Of a stretch of DNA of 40,557 nt, positions 28,887-40,250 are shown one piece after another. The stretch spans positions 1 to 40,557 of the forward strand of contig JAUCBJ010009029.1 in the NCBI GenBank assembly GCA_032718475.1, written 5' to 3'. Source of the DNA: Nemertoderma westbladi (Eukaryota; Xenacoelomorpha; Nemertodermatida; Nemertodermatidae). The notes under the pieces were generated by a model, which was not told where the DNA came from, made no database searches, and saw only the letters and a program-made list of their open reading frames with translations. The position numbers were made by a program, and so were the translations under genes. Positions within the stretch are counted from its first letter, which is position 1. Each line of letters starts with the position of its first letter.

Positions 28887-31800
28887 CTAGGCTGCATACC
28901 CCTACACTCCCATAAATCATACAGTTCGTTGGCAACCCCTCTCGCTCTCTCCTTGGCCAGTTCTCTCTGTCCAAAGTGCATTAGGTAACTAAAATGTTCG
29001 TTTGACTCACCTAGTCTTCTCCCTAACTTCACCTGGTCTATCTCGGCCCCTTCCTTGGTCTCTTTAAGTAGTTTCCGGGTCGCGTTGTAGGCCCGTCGAA
29101 GTCGATCGCTGACCCCGACGTCCTCGTCGCCGACCTCTCCCCCATCTTTCCGGGTCCGGCGTCATACCAGCGGCCCCACCTTCGCCGTTCCGGTGGGCCA
29201 TCCGTCGCCCTTGGCCTGTGGCTGGCCGGCGACATCGGTACGTCGACCCTCGCTCCACGTCGACTCGTCTCTTTCTCCTCCCGACTCATCCTTCCTCTAC
29301 TCGACCTCCGGTTCCAGGCGGCCCCCCTCATCCTGAATTGCCGGATTGCCCATTACCGATGGGTCCGGCGTCGTGGGCCTATATCGTCTGGTCGCGGCCT
29401 CGCGGATCATTAGGTCTCCGTCCGGGGTCCGGGGTCCGCGTTGGCGTTATGTTGCTCATCTTGCTAATTACTAGGGTAGCAGTTTGAGTTTGATTACTCG
29501 CGGTTTCAATTTCTTAGGACAGCAGCTTAGTTCTAATACTGTGACGGGATCCAAGGAGGATCCCGGTTTATCCGGTTGTTCCAATTACACGTCCCCGACG
29601 TGTGAGCGAAAAGGGTAAGGTTAAGAGTTCTAATATTGTTGACGCTGTAGCAGTATAAATATAATAGGATAAGCACAAATACAGTTATTGCAGTATAGAT
29701 GATATTCGATATGTAGGTGAATGATGGCAGCAGTGGACGGTATTAGAAGTCACCGCTCTGCCCTAACTAACCGACTAACAGAATGAGATAACTACTGAAT
29801 GATAACATGATAGCTGGTAATATATTGCACGGGTTGGCCTCATTGCACTACCCAGCCGATGCCTTCCCCCCATTGGCTAATAACCCTGTTGTCGCCCTTT
29901 CACTTCCCCTGAAGTGCTTCCCTTCACCCATGCTATTCTCTCTCTCTCGGGGGTGTAACCCCTGACCTCTATTGTGCGTTTCTCCTTCCCACTTTGTTGG
30001 GGTGACACGAAGTTGGTTGATTACCCTCGTGTTCCCCAATATTGCTTAACGGCTCACTTTATGGGTTGGTTAGCGGAATTGGATAAGCTAACAGCGATCG
30101 AGACGGATAACAGAGTCTATTACAGAATTAAACCTGGAACGAAGACGGTGGAATCTATAGGCCTAAACCTGGAACAATGCAAACAAGGCTAACTCAATAC
30201 AATTTGCTTTCTTCGAATTCCTAATAATATATTTTAATCTTAATAATAAATTATTCAATTATTTTATAAGTCTTGTCAATGTATAAGATTCCTAAAGACT
30301 AAAGAGCTAACTTTAGGAAGTTCTGCCTTATATTTTTAGAATATTATAATTAATTTTGTTATGTTTATAATGAATTGTATCTTTTGACAGACTACTTGAT
30401 GTGCGACCATGATAATAAAATTAAATGGTGCCAAAATATTTTCACTTACTTAACTGCAGGGGCAGCTAGGCTGCATACCCCTACACTCCCATAAATCATA
30501 CAGTTCGTTGGCAACCCCTCTCGCTCTCTCCTTGGCCAGTTCTCTCTGTCCAAAGTGCATTAGGTAACTAAAATGTTCGTTTGACTCACCTAGTCTTCTC
30601 CCTAACTTCACCTGGTCTATCTCGGCCCCTTCCTTGGTCTCTTTAAGTAGTTTCCGGGTCGCGTTGTAGGCCCGTCGAAGTCGATCGCTGACCCCGACGT
30701 CCTCGTCGCCGACCTCTCCCCCATCTCTCCGGGTCCGGCGTCATACCGGCGGCCCGACCTTCGCCGTTCCGGTGGGCCATCCGTCGCCCTTGGCCTGTGG
30801 CTGGCCGGCGACATCGGTACGTCGACCCTCGCTCCACGTCGACTCGTCTCTTTCTCCTCCCGACTCATCCTTCCTCTACTCGACCTCCGGTTCCAGGCGG
30901 CCCCCCTCATCCTGAATTGCCGGATTGCCCATTACCGATGGGTCCGGCGTCGTGGGCTTATATCGTCTGGTCGCGGCCTCGCGGATCATTAGGTCTCCGT
31001 CCGGGGTCCGGGGTCCGCGTTGGCGTTATGTTGCTCATCTTGCTAATTACTAGGGTAGCAGTTTGAGTTTGATTACTCGCGGTTTCAATTTCTTAGGACA
31101 GCAGCTTAGTTCTAATACTGTGACGGGATCCAAGGAGGATCCCGGTTTATCCGGTTGTTCCAATTACACGTCCCCGGCGTGTAAGCGAAAAGGGTAAGGT
31201 TAAGAGTTCTAATATTGTTGACGCTGTAGCAGTATAAATATAATAGGATAAGCACAAATACAGTTATTGCAGTATAGATGATATTCGATATGTAGGTGAA
31301 TGATGGCAGCAGTGGACGGTATTAGAAGTCACCACTCTGCCCTAACTAACCGACTAACAGAATGAGATAACTACTGAATGATAACATGATAGCTGGTAAT
31401 ATATTGCACGGGTTGGCCTCATTGCACTACCCAGCCGATGCCTTCCCCCCATTGGCTAATAACCCTGTTGTCGCCCTTTCACTTCCCCTGAAGTGCTTCC
31501 CTTCACCCCTGCTATTCTCTCTCTCTCGGGGGTGTAACCCCTGACCTCTATTGTGCGTTTCTCCTTCCCACTTTGTTGGGGTGACACGAAGTTGGTTGAT
31601 TACCCTCGTGTTCCCCAATATTGCTTAACGGCTCACTTTATGGGTTGGTTAGCGGAATTGGATAAGCTAACAGCGATCGAGACGAATAACAGAGTCTATT
31701 ACAGAATTAAACCTGGAACGAAGACGGTGGAATCTATAGGCCTAAACCTGGAACAATGCAAACAAGGCTAACTCAATACAATTTGCTTTCTTCGAATTCC

Positions 31801-32041
31801 TAATAATATATTTTAATCTTAATAATAAATTATTCAATTATTTTATAAGTCTTGTCAATGTATAAGATTCCTAAAGACTAAAGAGCTAACTTTAGGAAGT
31901 TCTGCCTTATATTTTTAGAATATTATAATTAATTTTGTTATGTTTATAATGAATTGTATCTTTTGACAGACTACTTGATGTGCGACCGTGATAATAAAAT
32001 TAAATGGTGCCAAAATATTTTCACTTACTTAACTGCAGGGG

Positions 32042-32699
32042 GAGGGGGGGGGGGGGGGCAATCAATATTCTTCCCTCTCCAGGTGAAAATCTATGCAAAT
32101 AACAGCTTGTTTACTACTAAAATAAAACTGCATCCTGTTCTATAGGAAAAAACATTATAGGGGAAACTTTAGCAAGTTGTGTTTATTTTAGCCGATAGAC
32201 AAGATTACATGTTTACCAAGTTGCGTATAATTTAGTCAAAGATTGAATAAGTTACGATTTTAAATTATCAGTGGAGGGTGAAGGCGCCAGGATTCAGTTA
32301 TACTTGAATAAAGAATAGTGATTAAACCAAGTAGCCAAGGGATACGCGATATATGACACTGCTGTATAAGTTCATTGAATGACTGTTGATTTCGAAACAT
32401 TTAATTCAAAACTATATAAATGTTAATATAATGTTGGATTTTTTTTTGTAATAATTAACAGATGAATTATATTTCATTAATTTTTTTTTTTATCTAATCA
32501 CATTATTAAATAACGAAGCACAGAAATAATACTATGATTGAATATTTAATTGAAGGTACAGTACCGAATTGAATATTTTAATGGGAGAATCTTTTAGGCT
32601 TGTTAAGCCTGTTCAACACCATGGGTGATCTTTCACAGTAAACCCTTCCACTCTGTTTCCCCAGTTGCCTTGGTTCCCAATCGACCACTGAAGGATGAA
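32042..32699. other. Spacer after the triplication, no gene seen
   Basis: It starts with a G-rich tract (to 32058) and continues AT-rich, with T-runs near 32440 and 32480. No coding frame has family features. Confidence 0.5.
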
Positions 32700-33190
32700 A
32701 GCCGGGGTTGGGCTAGGCTGCAACATTTAAAGCACTGTGCCCAAACAGTACTGCCCCATGTAGGGATCGAACATTGAATATATGAGATTGCATAAGATAG
32801 AGTATTGAATATTGAATATCATCAGCCGTCATCCCGTTGGTGACTGCATTGGCAACCATTTCGACAGTTTCGATTGGTTTCGGCTCTTCAGTCCCCGAAT
32901 AGACCAATGGTCGGTGTGGTTGCTGTCCCCATGACTGAGGCTGCATTACCAACCAAAATTGCCATCTCCAGGCGTTGGAGCAGAAACTGGTGTGACCGCG
33001 GTTCGTGGATGGCACTGTGGAGACGAGCCCCGATCTCCCGGAGGAAGGTGGATGTCTCTGGACCAGGGCGGCCAAAGGTCTCAAAGGCCACGGGGTGAAA
33101 TAAATGGCCCCGGTCCATTAGGTCGCGATACTTAGAGTTTTAAATGCGCTCCGCCCCCTTAGCTGAGTGCCCCTCGGCAATGATGGTTTG
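32700..33190 (-). pseudogene. Retroelement C-terminal relic
   Basis: The minus strand reads KYRDLMDRGHLFHPVAFETF, then FLREIGARLHSAI and HQFLLQRLEMAILVGNAASV. This 'KY..L.....F.PVA.ET.G......+...+G.RI......R....L.QRL..A...GNA' pattern is one I know from the C-terminal region of transposon-derived reverse-transcriptase proteins of cnidarians and lancelets. I cannot name the clade. Stops (after ERI and after LFGD) show that it is decayed. Confidence 0.45.
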
Positions 33191-33930
33191 TTGAAGGTGG
33201 CTGGGGGCCAGTGGATCTAGTAATACTGTAATAATTAACGCAAAGATATGATTAGGTAGGCCTACGTGATATTACTGTATTAATTTCTCAAACCAAACCT
33301 CCATTGACGTCAAATATATCCAATTTTTCAATCCATACTAATCCGTATGTAATTATGCAGTAATGTAGGCCTACACTGTAATGCAATACCGGTAATGTCA
33401 ATGTCCAACCAAACAATGTGTTGAGTGTTATCGAACCAGCCTACGAGAAATCTTAGGCTAATGGCACCTTGCTCTGTCGCATTAGTTTTTGTATGGTCAG
33501 GTGGTCTAGTTCCAGGCTACCAGAATCCGTTAGGCCTAGCGCATGATATAGAATCAGCACATCCTGACATCTGTACAACTCCTGAACTCACGCGGGCATT
33601 TTACAGATGGTGGTCTAATTTATATGGTCTTGTACCGCGAAACCGTGTATTATTTTATGTATTTACAGATGTAGGCTAAATTTCGGGTGTTGTACCATGC
33701 ACAGTACTGGTGGGCCTACACAGCTACTGCTATTTTGCCTAATACAGGTCCCAGAGGTAATCCTTACCCCACAGGCTGTTACTGATGACCATGGCTGATA
33801 ACCATGGAAACTAACTTGGCCTTGCAGTACTGACCGTTTGGTACCGAGAATTAGGCTTACCTGTATATATATACTGCTATACTTGACTGTCAGACTGTTG
33901 ATTATTGTACATAACTAACGCAGTAACGCT
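33191..33930. other. Spacer and probable LINE B2 5' UTR
   Basis: GTAGGCCTAC and TACCGGTAAT words recur. A plus frame 33425-33679 has no recognised features. The last 100-250 bp before the ORF1 ATG at 33931 are probably the LINE B2 5' UTR, but I cannot place the element's start. Confidence 0.4.
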
Positions 33931-35220
33931 ATGGACGACAAGACGGATGATAGTGGCGGTGGATGCCGTCAGATAGAGAATGACGTACTTGCGTATGTGT
34001 GGTGCGCGTATGTACAGGCTGCCTTACCACGCAACGTTATCTGCCAGGTGGTGGACCCATGGCCTAGATTCTCCACTGATATGATAAAGGCCGCCAGAGA
34101 CATACTGTTTTCTAATATCCCAGGATCTGAGAAACATTCAGATGGATTCTCAAAGAAGCGAAAATCCGGTGAGAATCTTTGTAAGTTACTAGTAGAAGAC
34201 ATACTAGAAATGTTTGAATTCAAGTCCTTTGTTGAGTCCGGTGACAAACCAGTGTTTGTCACACGTAACCTGCACAACACACCTCCTTTCTCGCTGAGCA
34301 GTTCGGAAATTATGGTTCTATTATGTAAAGTTGGGGAATTACAAGAGCGTGTAGCTGTGGTAGAAAATCGCCCCATTTGTGGTCATTTGCTTAATGCTAA
34401 CGGTACCGGTACTAGTTCTGTACTATCTGCTACTACTCCTGTGTTTATACCGCAACCCCACCCTCCAGAATCTAAGGATGGGCCGGAAGTGGTTGAAGTT
34501 GTACAAAACCGCGGCAAATTGTATGCTGGGTGTATTGAAAATGGTACAGATAGTAATGGAGGGGGCTGGTCGGGCCCGGTGGGTCGCGACGGGAAGGCAC
34601 ATCCGGCGCACCCGCGCACTCCTCCTCAACCTACTCGTAGTCTTTACCCGGATCGTAGTGGAGACATACCTCCGTCTGGGGGGACCAGGAGGAGTTCCGG
34701 TTAAAACATTGGTCGATAGCAGTCTCGAGGAGGTCCGGCATCTGGCAACCGAAAATCACAGTTTATACGAGGATCATCGACTCGTCATGCATTTAGCACT
34801 GTCGCTCTGATGAGGCGGCTATTTCTATCGGGTTGTGGTTCCGATGTTACGGCGGATGTAATTTCAGATTACGTAAAGAATAATTTATCGTGCGAACTAG
34901 TTAAATGCGATAAGATCTCGCCAGAAGGTGCTACATATTCCTCATTCCGTTTAACTTGTAAGGAACCGGATGATATGAAGTTGCTAGTTCCGGAAGCTTG
35001 GCCCCAGTATTGCCGAATAAGAGAATATATATTCCGCCCACGCCCAGCAGCTAAAGCTGTAAAGGGTGTTGGCGACCTCAAGATGTCTCCGGCGGGAATT
35101 AAGACAACAAGGACTGTTACGGCTCAATCGTCCCGGCTCAGTCTGTCCACGATAGTCCCGGTAATCAGACCGAGGCAAATGATTGACTACCTTTTGCTTT
35201 GGCGGTTTTTAAGTAAATAA
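33931..35220 (+). pseudogene. LINE B2 ORF1
   Basis: A single frame of about 430 codons starting MDDKTDDSGGGC, with in-frame stops at 34702-34704 (TAA) and 34717-34719 (TAG). The N-terminal part contains ALPRNVICQVVDPWPRF and a likely helix LCKVGELQERVAVVE. The middle is Pro/Gly-rich. The C-terminal block (RRLFLSGCGSDVTADVI to AWPQYCRIREYIFRP) matches LINE B1 ORF1 and is RRM-like in length and position. Family role: RNA-binding partner of ORF2. The open frame 34379-34810 in another phase is a shadow. Confidence 0.7.
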
Positions 35221-35351
35221 ATGAATAATTATCTAATATTTGTATATATTTATCCCAATATATTTTTATACTATAGTTTAAATTTTTAACCTTTTTATTT
35301 AATAAATTAATTAAATAATTTTAATAATATGTGTAACTACTATAACCAATC

Positions 35352-38240
35352 ATGGGTACACACAATATTAGAATTTCGTCCTATAATTGTAATTCGGTTA
35401 GGACAGCTTCATCACTAGCAACAGTGAAGAAGCTGAATGATACCTCAGACATTGTGCTGTTGCAGGAGCACATGCTCCCTCAACAGGATCTTAGTTTCCT
35501 GTCAACCATCGAAGGAGATTTTATACCGCACGCAAAATCTCCGATTGATTTGTCTACCGGTTTCTTGCGAGGCCGTACATTTGGCGGATTGGCTGTTTTA
35601 GTCAGACAGGAATTTGCAAAACATATAGATTTCATTTAAATTGATGATAACCGTCTCATGCCATTTTGTATTAATTCTTCTGATGGTGCTAAACAATTAG
35701 TTATTAATGTGTATCTTCCATATCGATGTGAAGAAAATTATGATTTGTTTCTAGAATATTTAGGCCGTTTACAAACTTGTTTTGAATCAGTATCAACTAC
35801 AAGTTGTTTTCTGTTAGGCGATTTTAATGCTGCCCCTGGTACAACTTTTTATACGGAGATGCGAGAATGGTGTGACGAATGTGGTCTGTCCATTGTAGAC
35901 ACTAGCCACCTCCCAGCTGACAGTTTTACTTTTGTCAGTGCTGCACACTCTAGTGTTTCATGGTTAGACCACATTGTTTGCTCTATTGGAGCTAGTACTT
36001 CCATTAGTAATATTGCTATTGATTATAATCTGTGTGTTGTTGACCATATACCAATTCGGTGTATTCTTCGCTGTAACTTAGATACGGTAGGCACTGCAGC
36101 TGGTACGCCCCCTAGCGACTGCTCTGGAGTTAATGTCCCGAACTGGGGCAGGGCTACTGCAGAACATTTGCTAGAGTACAGCCGTTCAGTGGATGCTGCA
36201 TTGAGTAATTTAATTATCACGGACAACGTAGGGTTATATTGTAATGATTGTCAGTGTAACAACACTCAACATAATGGGTGCATATCATCGGTCTGGAATT
36301 CCATATCGAATGTTTTGACTACTTGTGCAAACCAAACCTTGCCTAGGAGCAACAAATCTGATAATAACAGGGCGAAAAATCATAACATTCCTGGCTGGAA
36401 TGACAGTGTCAAAGAATATTATGAAATCTCACGAAAATCGTTTGCTGATTGGCGAAATGCTGGTTGCCCTAAGCAAGGTGCGGTTCATAGAGACTACCTA
36501 ACTGCTAGGGCACATTTCAAACGTGTGTTTAGACAATGTAAACATAATGATGCTCGTAATAGGGCTGATAAGTTAGCGACTGCTAACTTGAATAACGATA
36601 GTAAGTCGTTTTGGGATTCGGTAAATAAACAATCTAAAGTTTCAGTACCTTTACCTAACGTTATTGACGGCACAAACGGTGAACCTGAAATATGTGAAAT
36701 GTTTGCGAATGATTATCAATCGCAGTTCAATTGTCATAAGGCTAATAGCAATGAGTCCAATGACGAGGCAACCTCAGACCTGAATAACTTATTTTCGGGG
36801 ATACGGTATAGTGCCGACATTAAAGTTAGTTCAGGTGAAATATCTTGTGCAATTTCAAACTTGAAATGTGGTAAGTCAATGGGGCCAGATGGAATTGCCC
36901 CAGAACACTTATTTCACAGTAAAAGTGACAACCTGAATAATCTATTGGCGTCATTATTCACGTCTATGCTTACTCACGGTTACATGCCCAATGCCATCCT
37001 TGACTGTTTTATTATTCCAATCATTAAGGATAAGAAGGGTCCCATTGACGACCAGTCAAATTATAGGGGTATTGCTATAGCGACAATGATTAGTAAAGTG
37101 TTTGAATATGTAGTTCTTTCTAGAATAGAATCATATTTGATAATGACCGACAATCAATTCGCGTACAAACGTTGTAGTGGAACTGAATTGTGTACGTACA
37201 CTCTATTAGATATAATAGACTACTATTTGTACAACTATTCATCAGTTTATGTTTGCTTTATGGATGCCTCTAAGGCTTTTGATCAAATTGTGCACAAAAC
37301 ATTGTACCAGAAGCTGATAAAGCGTAATGTGCCACTATACATTGTGCGTATGATAGCATATTGGTACTCTAGTCAATCGTTACGTGTTAAATGGGGGTCA
37401 TCATTTTCTACTCCTTTTACAGTGTCTAACGGTATAAAACAGGGTGGAGTGCTCTCTGCATATTTATTCAATGTTTATATGGATGATTTGTCCGTCTTGC
37501 TATCCAAGGCCGGTTTCGGTTGTGCATTGGATGGCAAGAGGGTCAATCATTTGATGTATGCTGATGACCTAAATCTGCTTTCTAATTCCGTTATTGGTTT
37601 GCAAAGCTTGCTTGATATCTGCGAAGATTTTGCCTCGAAACATGGCATCCTCTTCAATCTAAAAAAGACAAAAGTTATGTATTTTGCTTCTAAGCGCACT
37701 GGAATTGTTGGTATGGCTCCAGTCTTTCTACATGGTAAATGTATAATTGAATCTGATATGTTTAAATATCTGGGATACATAATACATCGCACTCGCGATG
37801 ACGATTATGATATCAAGAAAACTATTAGGAGCATTTATGCACGTGCTAATTTATTAATTCGTAAATTTAGTGCCTGTTCTGTATCAGTCAAATGTTGTTT
37901 ATTCCGTGCGTTCCTCACACCACTGTATTGCAACGCTCTGTGGGGGAGACGGAATTACTCATCTTTTGTATATAACCGCGTTAGAGTTGCCTACAATAAC
38001 GCAGCTCGAATACTATTTAAGATTCCCCGACTTTCTAGTGCACAGGTCTCTAACAGCATGTCACAATATTTCGGAGAACATAATTTACCGTGTTTCGTAC
38101 ATATTAGATTCCGTAGTGTAAATATTCTCTTTAATAGGATTTGTTGTTCGATAAACACTGTCGTTAATTCAGTTTATAACGTCACCTACTGTTGTTCTAG
38201 AATCCGCGAAACTTTCGATAATAGTGCATATCTAAATTAA
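35352..38240 (+). pseudogene. LINE B2 ORF2: AP endonuclease and reverse transcriptase
   Basis: 962 codons from MGTHNIRISSYNCNSV, with one in-frame TAA at 35637-35639. The endonuclease has SYNCNSV, VLLQEHMLP, LLGDFNA (about residue 156), FTFVSAAHSSVSWLDHIVC and VVDHIPI. The linker carries IPGWNDSVKEYYEIS and GCPKQGAVHRDY. The RT has SMGPDGIAPEHL, NYRGIAIA, motif A CFMDASKAFDQI (about residue 634), IKQGGVLSAYLFN and the catalytic LMYADDLNLL (about residue 736), then a thumb with KYLGYIIHRT. All catalytic residues are present. Activity in the family: nicking target DNA and copying the element RNA onto it. Confidence 0.9.
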
Positions 38241-38417
38241 TTTTATTCTTAAATAAATAGTTATTCAATACTGGTATATAATATATATGTAAATCTGTGT
38301 ATCACTATATTTATACTTCTGTGCTATTTACTGTATACTATTTAGCAATTTTACTATGGGCGATGCCTGCAATAAAGAATAAATGTTACCTCTCTGACTG
38401 ACAGCGCAACAGCCCTC

Positions 38418-39570
38418 TCTCTAAAGCTGGGTGTTTGTCATGTGTTGTCTCCAGCTGATGTTTAGGGCTGCCCTTAGTAGTCTTGTGTAGCAACCATCAA
38501 TTCGTTGTTCAAGTGATTTAGTCAGTGTCCAGGTCTCACCCCTGTATAAAAATACACTTTCCACTGTGGCTCGAAAGAACTTAGTCTTCAGGTGCCTGGA
38601 GAGATCTGATTTCTAGATGGTATCCATTTTTGATAGAGCTACCCAAGCCTTTGCTTCCCTAACTTCTATGTCCTTTTTGCTACTCTCTATCCATGATCCA
38701 AGGTACTGGAAGTCATCGACCTTCCTTAGTTGATTATTATCAATGGTTGTCAAGTTTCCATCAACATTAAAGGTCCTGAATTCGGTATTTGTAGCATTTA
38801 TATGCAATCAATCCTCCTTGCAGCCCTCTCCACTTTATTTAGTAGAAGCTGTGCATCTGCTAGCGTATTAGAGAGCAGGGCGATGTCATCCGCAAAGTCG
38901 GTGTCTGTGACTGTAGTTGCTGGATATCTACTACTTCTGCGTTATTGAAGTGTGAATCCCAGATCTTCACCCTTTGTGGCCGTCCTCATTGCGTAATCCA
39001 GCACAATCACAAATAGTAATGGTGCTAATGTGTTGCCTTGCAGTACGCCAGCCAGGATTGAGAAAAACTCAGTTTCACCATCTGGTGAGAGTACCTGCGC
39101 TTCTGTGTCACAATATAACAATCCAATGCCAGCAACAATTACTTCTGGTATTCCATAAGCTCGTAGGATTTCAAGCATTTTACCTCTATGGATGGAGTCG
39201 AATGCCTTCTTGAAGTCCACAAAAGTCATGACTGCGGGGAGATTCTTTGTCTTAATTCCTTCAATCAGTCTCCATAGTGCAAGTATCTGAGCTATTGTTG
39301 ATCTACTTTGTCGAAATCCGTTTTGGCTCTTACGCAGTAGTTTCTCTATGTGAAGCCTAATCCTATATAGAATCATTTTATTGTATATTTTGGCAGCTAC
39401 CACAAGCAGACAGATCCCACGATAGTTTGTTGGTATGCCAAGGTCTCCTTTCTTGGGGAGAGGCTTTAGTTGACCTTTAGTCCAAATTGGTGGTGGCTTT
39501 TCCCCTTTTAACATCCGGTTGCAAACATTCAATAATGGTCTGTTTAGCACTCCGGTTTTCCATACCTCCA
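38418..39570 (-). pseudogene. LINE C reverse transcriptase, main part
   Basis: The minus-strand frame 38942-39571 contains LPKKGDLGIPTNYRGICLL, then KSQNGFRQSRSTIAQI, motif A FVDFKKAFDSIHR and LAGVLQGNTLAPLLF. After a TAA at 38942-38944 the same phase continues to an intact TDFADDIALLSN box. A one-base frameshift leads to the frame 38613-38807 (KVDDFQYLGSWIESSKKDI). After another stop (TAG) come TWTLTKSLEQRIDG and LNISWRQHMTN. At least two stops and one frameshift make it inactive. Confidence 0.8.
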
Positions 39571-40115
39571 TGTTAGCGAATCAATTCCGCTAACCACCCC
39601 ACAAAAGTTAGCTTTAAGCAATATTGGGAACACGAGGTTGACGGGAATGAGAAACCCCAAAGGAGATACACACAATGGGGGTCAGGGGTTACACCTCTGA
39701 GAGAGAGGGAATGACAGCAGCAAGGGGAAACACTCCCAGGGAGGTGAGAGGGCGACAATTAGGTTATCAGCCAATGGGAGGGCAAGCATCGACTGAGTAA
39801 CGTAATACAGCCACTGGTGCAATACATATTACCGGTAACTGTGTTACTAGCTCAGTTTAGCTATTCAGTTCAGTTAGGGCGGAACGGAAACTTCTATAAC
39901 CGTCAACGCCTTCCGCTACTGTGTTATATGCAATACTTTACCAGTAACTGTTTATCACTTCAATCCTATTGACTGTGCTATATCACTATAAATTATATTT
40001 ATACATCGATCAAGAACTTTGGAACTCTTAACCAACCCTTTTATACACACACACGGCGGGGACGCGTAATTAGGAAACCCAATTGGATAAATCGGGATCC
40101 ATCGATCCCGTCACA
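39571..40115 (+). repeat. Solo LTR of the BEL-1/BEL-2 family
   Basis: 545 bp, starting TGTTAGCGAATCAATTCCGCTAAC and ending GGATCGATCCCGTCACA-like, homologous throughout to the BEL-1 LTR but clearly diverged. Flanks are CTCCA (39566-39570) and CTCCG (40116-40120), a 5-bp target duplication with one mismatch. No internal region remains, so LTR-LTR recombination is the simplest origin. It splits the LINE C coding frame exactly. Confidence 0.85.
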
Positions 40116-40250
40116 CTCCGCTGGGATTTCATCTAATCCACTCGATTTATTATTGGACATGCTTTTAATGCTTCTTTGGAGTTCGTCAGGTGTGAAATCC
40201 CCTGTTTCTTTAGGTAGTGTCTTGTCATATTTCATTTGGCATATTTGCAA

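Larger units (their letters stand above)
27308..32041. repeat. Tandem triplication of a 1579-bp segment
   Basis: Units: 27308-28886, 28887-30465 and 30466-32041. Each holds, left to right, BEL-2 gag start, the 5' LTR (27961-28514; 29540-30093; 31119-31672), the Penelope C-terminal codons (28515, 30094, 31673 on) and its 3' UTR. Both internal junctions are identical (...CTGCAGGGG-CAG-CTAGGCTGC...). Units are about 99% identical; by eye unit 1 and 2 differ at about 16 sites, and units 2 and 3 at about 10. Unit 3 runs into a G-rich tract at 32038-32058. Confidence 0.9.
33931..38390 (+). mobile_element. LINE B, nearly complete copy (B2)
   Basis: A two-ORF non-LTR retrotransposon: ORF1 33931-35220, a 131-bp spacer, ORF2 35352-38240, then a 3' UTR of about 150 bp with AATAAA signals at 38371 and 38378. 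Reading is interrupted only by two in-frame stops in ORF1 and one in ORF2. The 5' edge is uncertain. The right end abuts LINE C. It belongs to the AP-endonuclease LINEs with the WLDHIVC and GWND linker motifs; I would place it near the CR1/L2 group, without certainty. Confidence 0.85.
38395..40250 (-). mobile_element. LINE C, minus strand, split by a solo LTR
   Basis: A third non-LTR family. The RT starts with DELQRSIKSMSNNKSSGLDE (40116-40250), is interrupted by the solo LTR 39571-40115 and continues at 39570. The end at about 38395 lacks the final RLxFAGH-type C-terminal segment expected from related elements. That region is either frameshifted beyond recognition or lost at the junction with the LINE B2 3' end. 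Confidence 0.75.
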
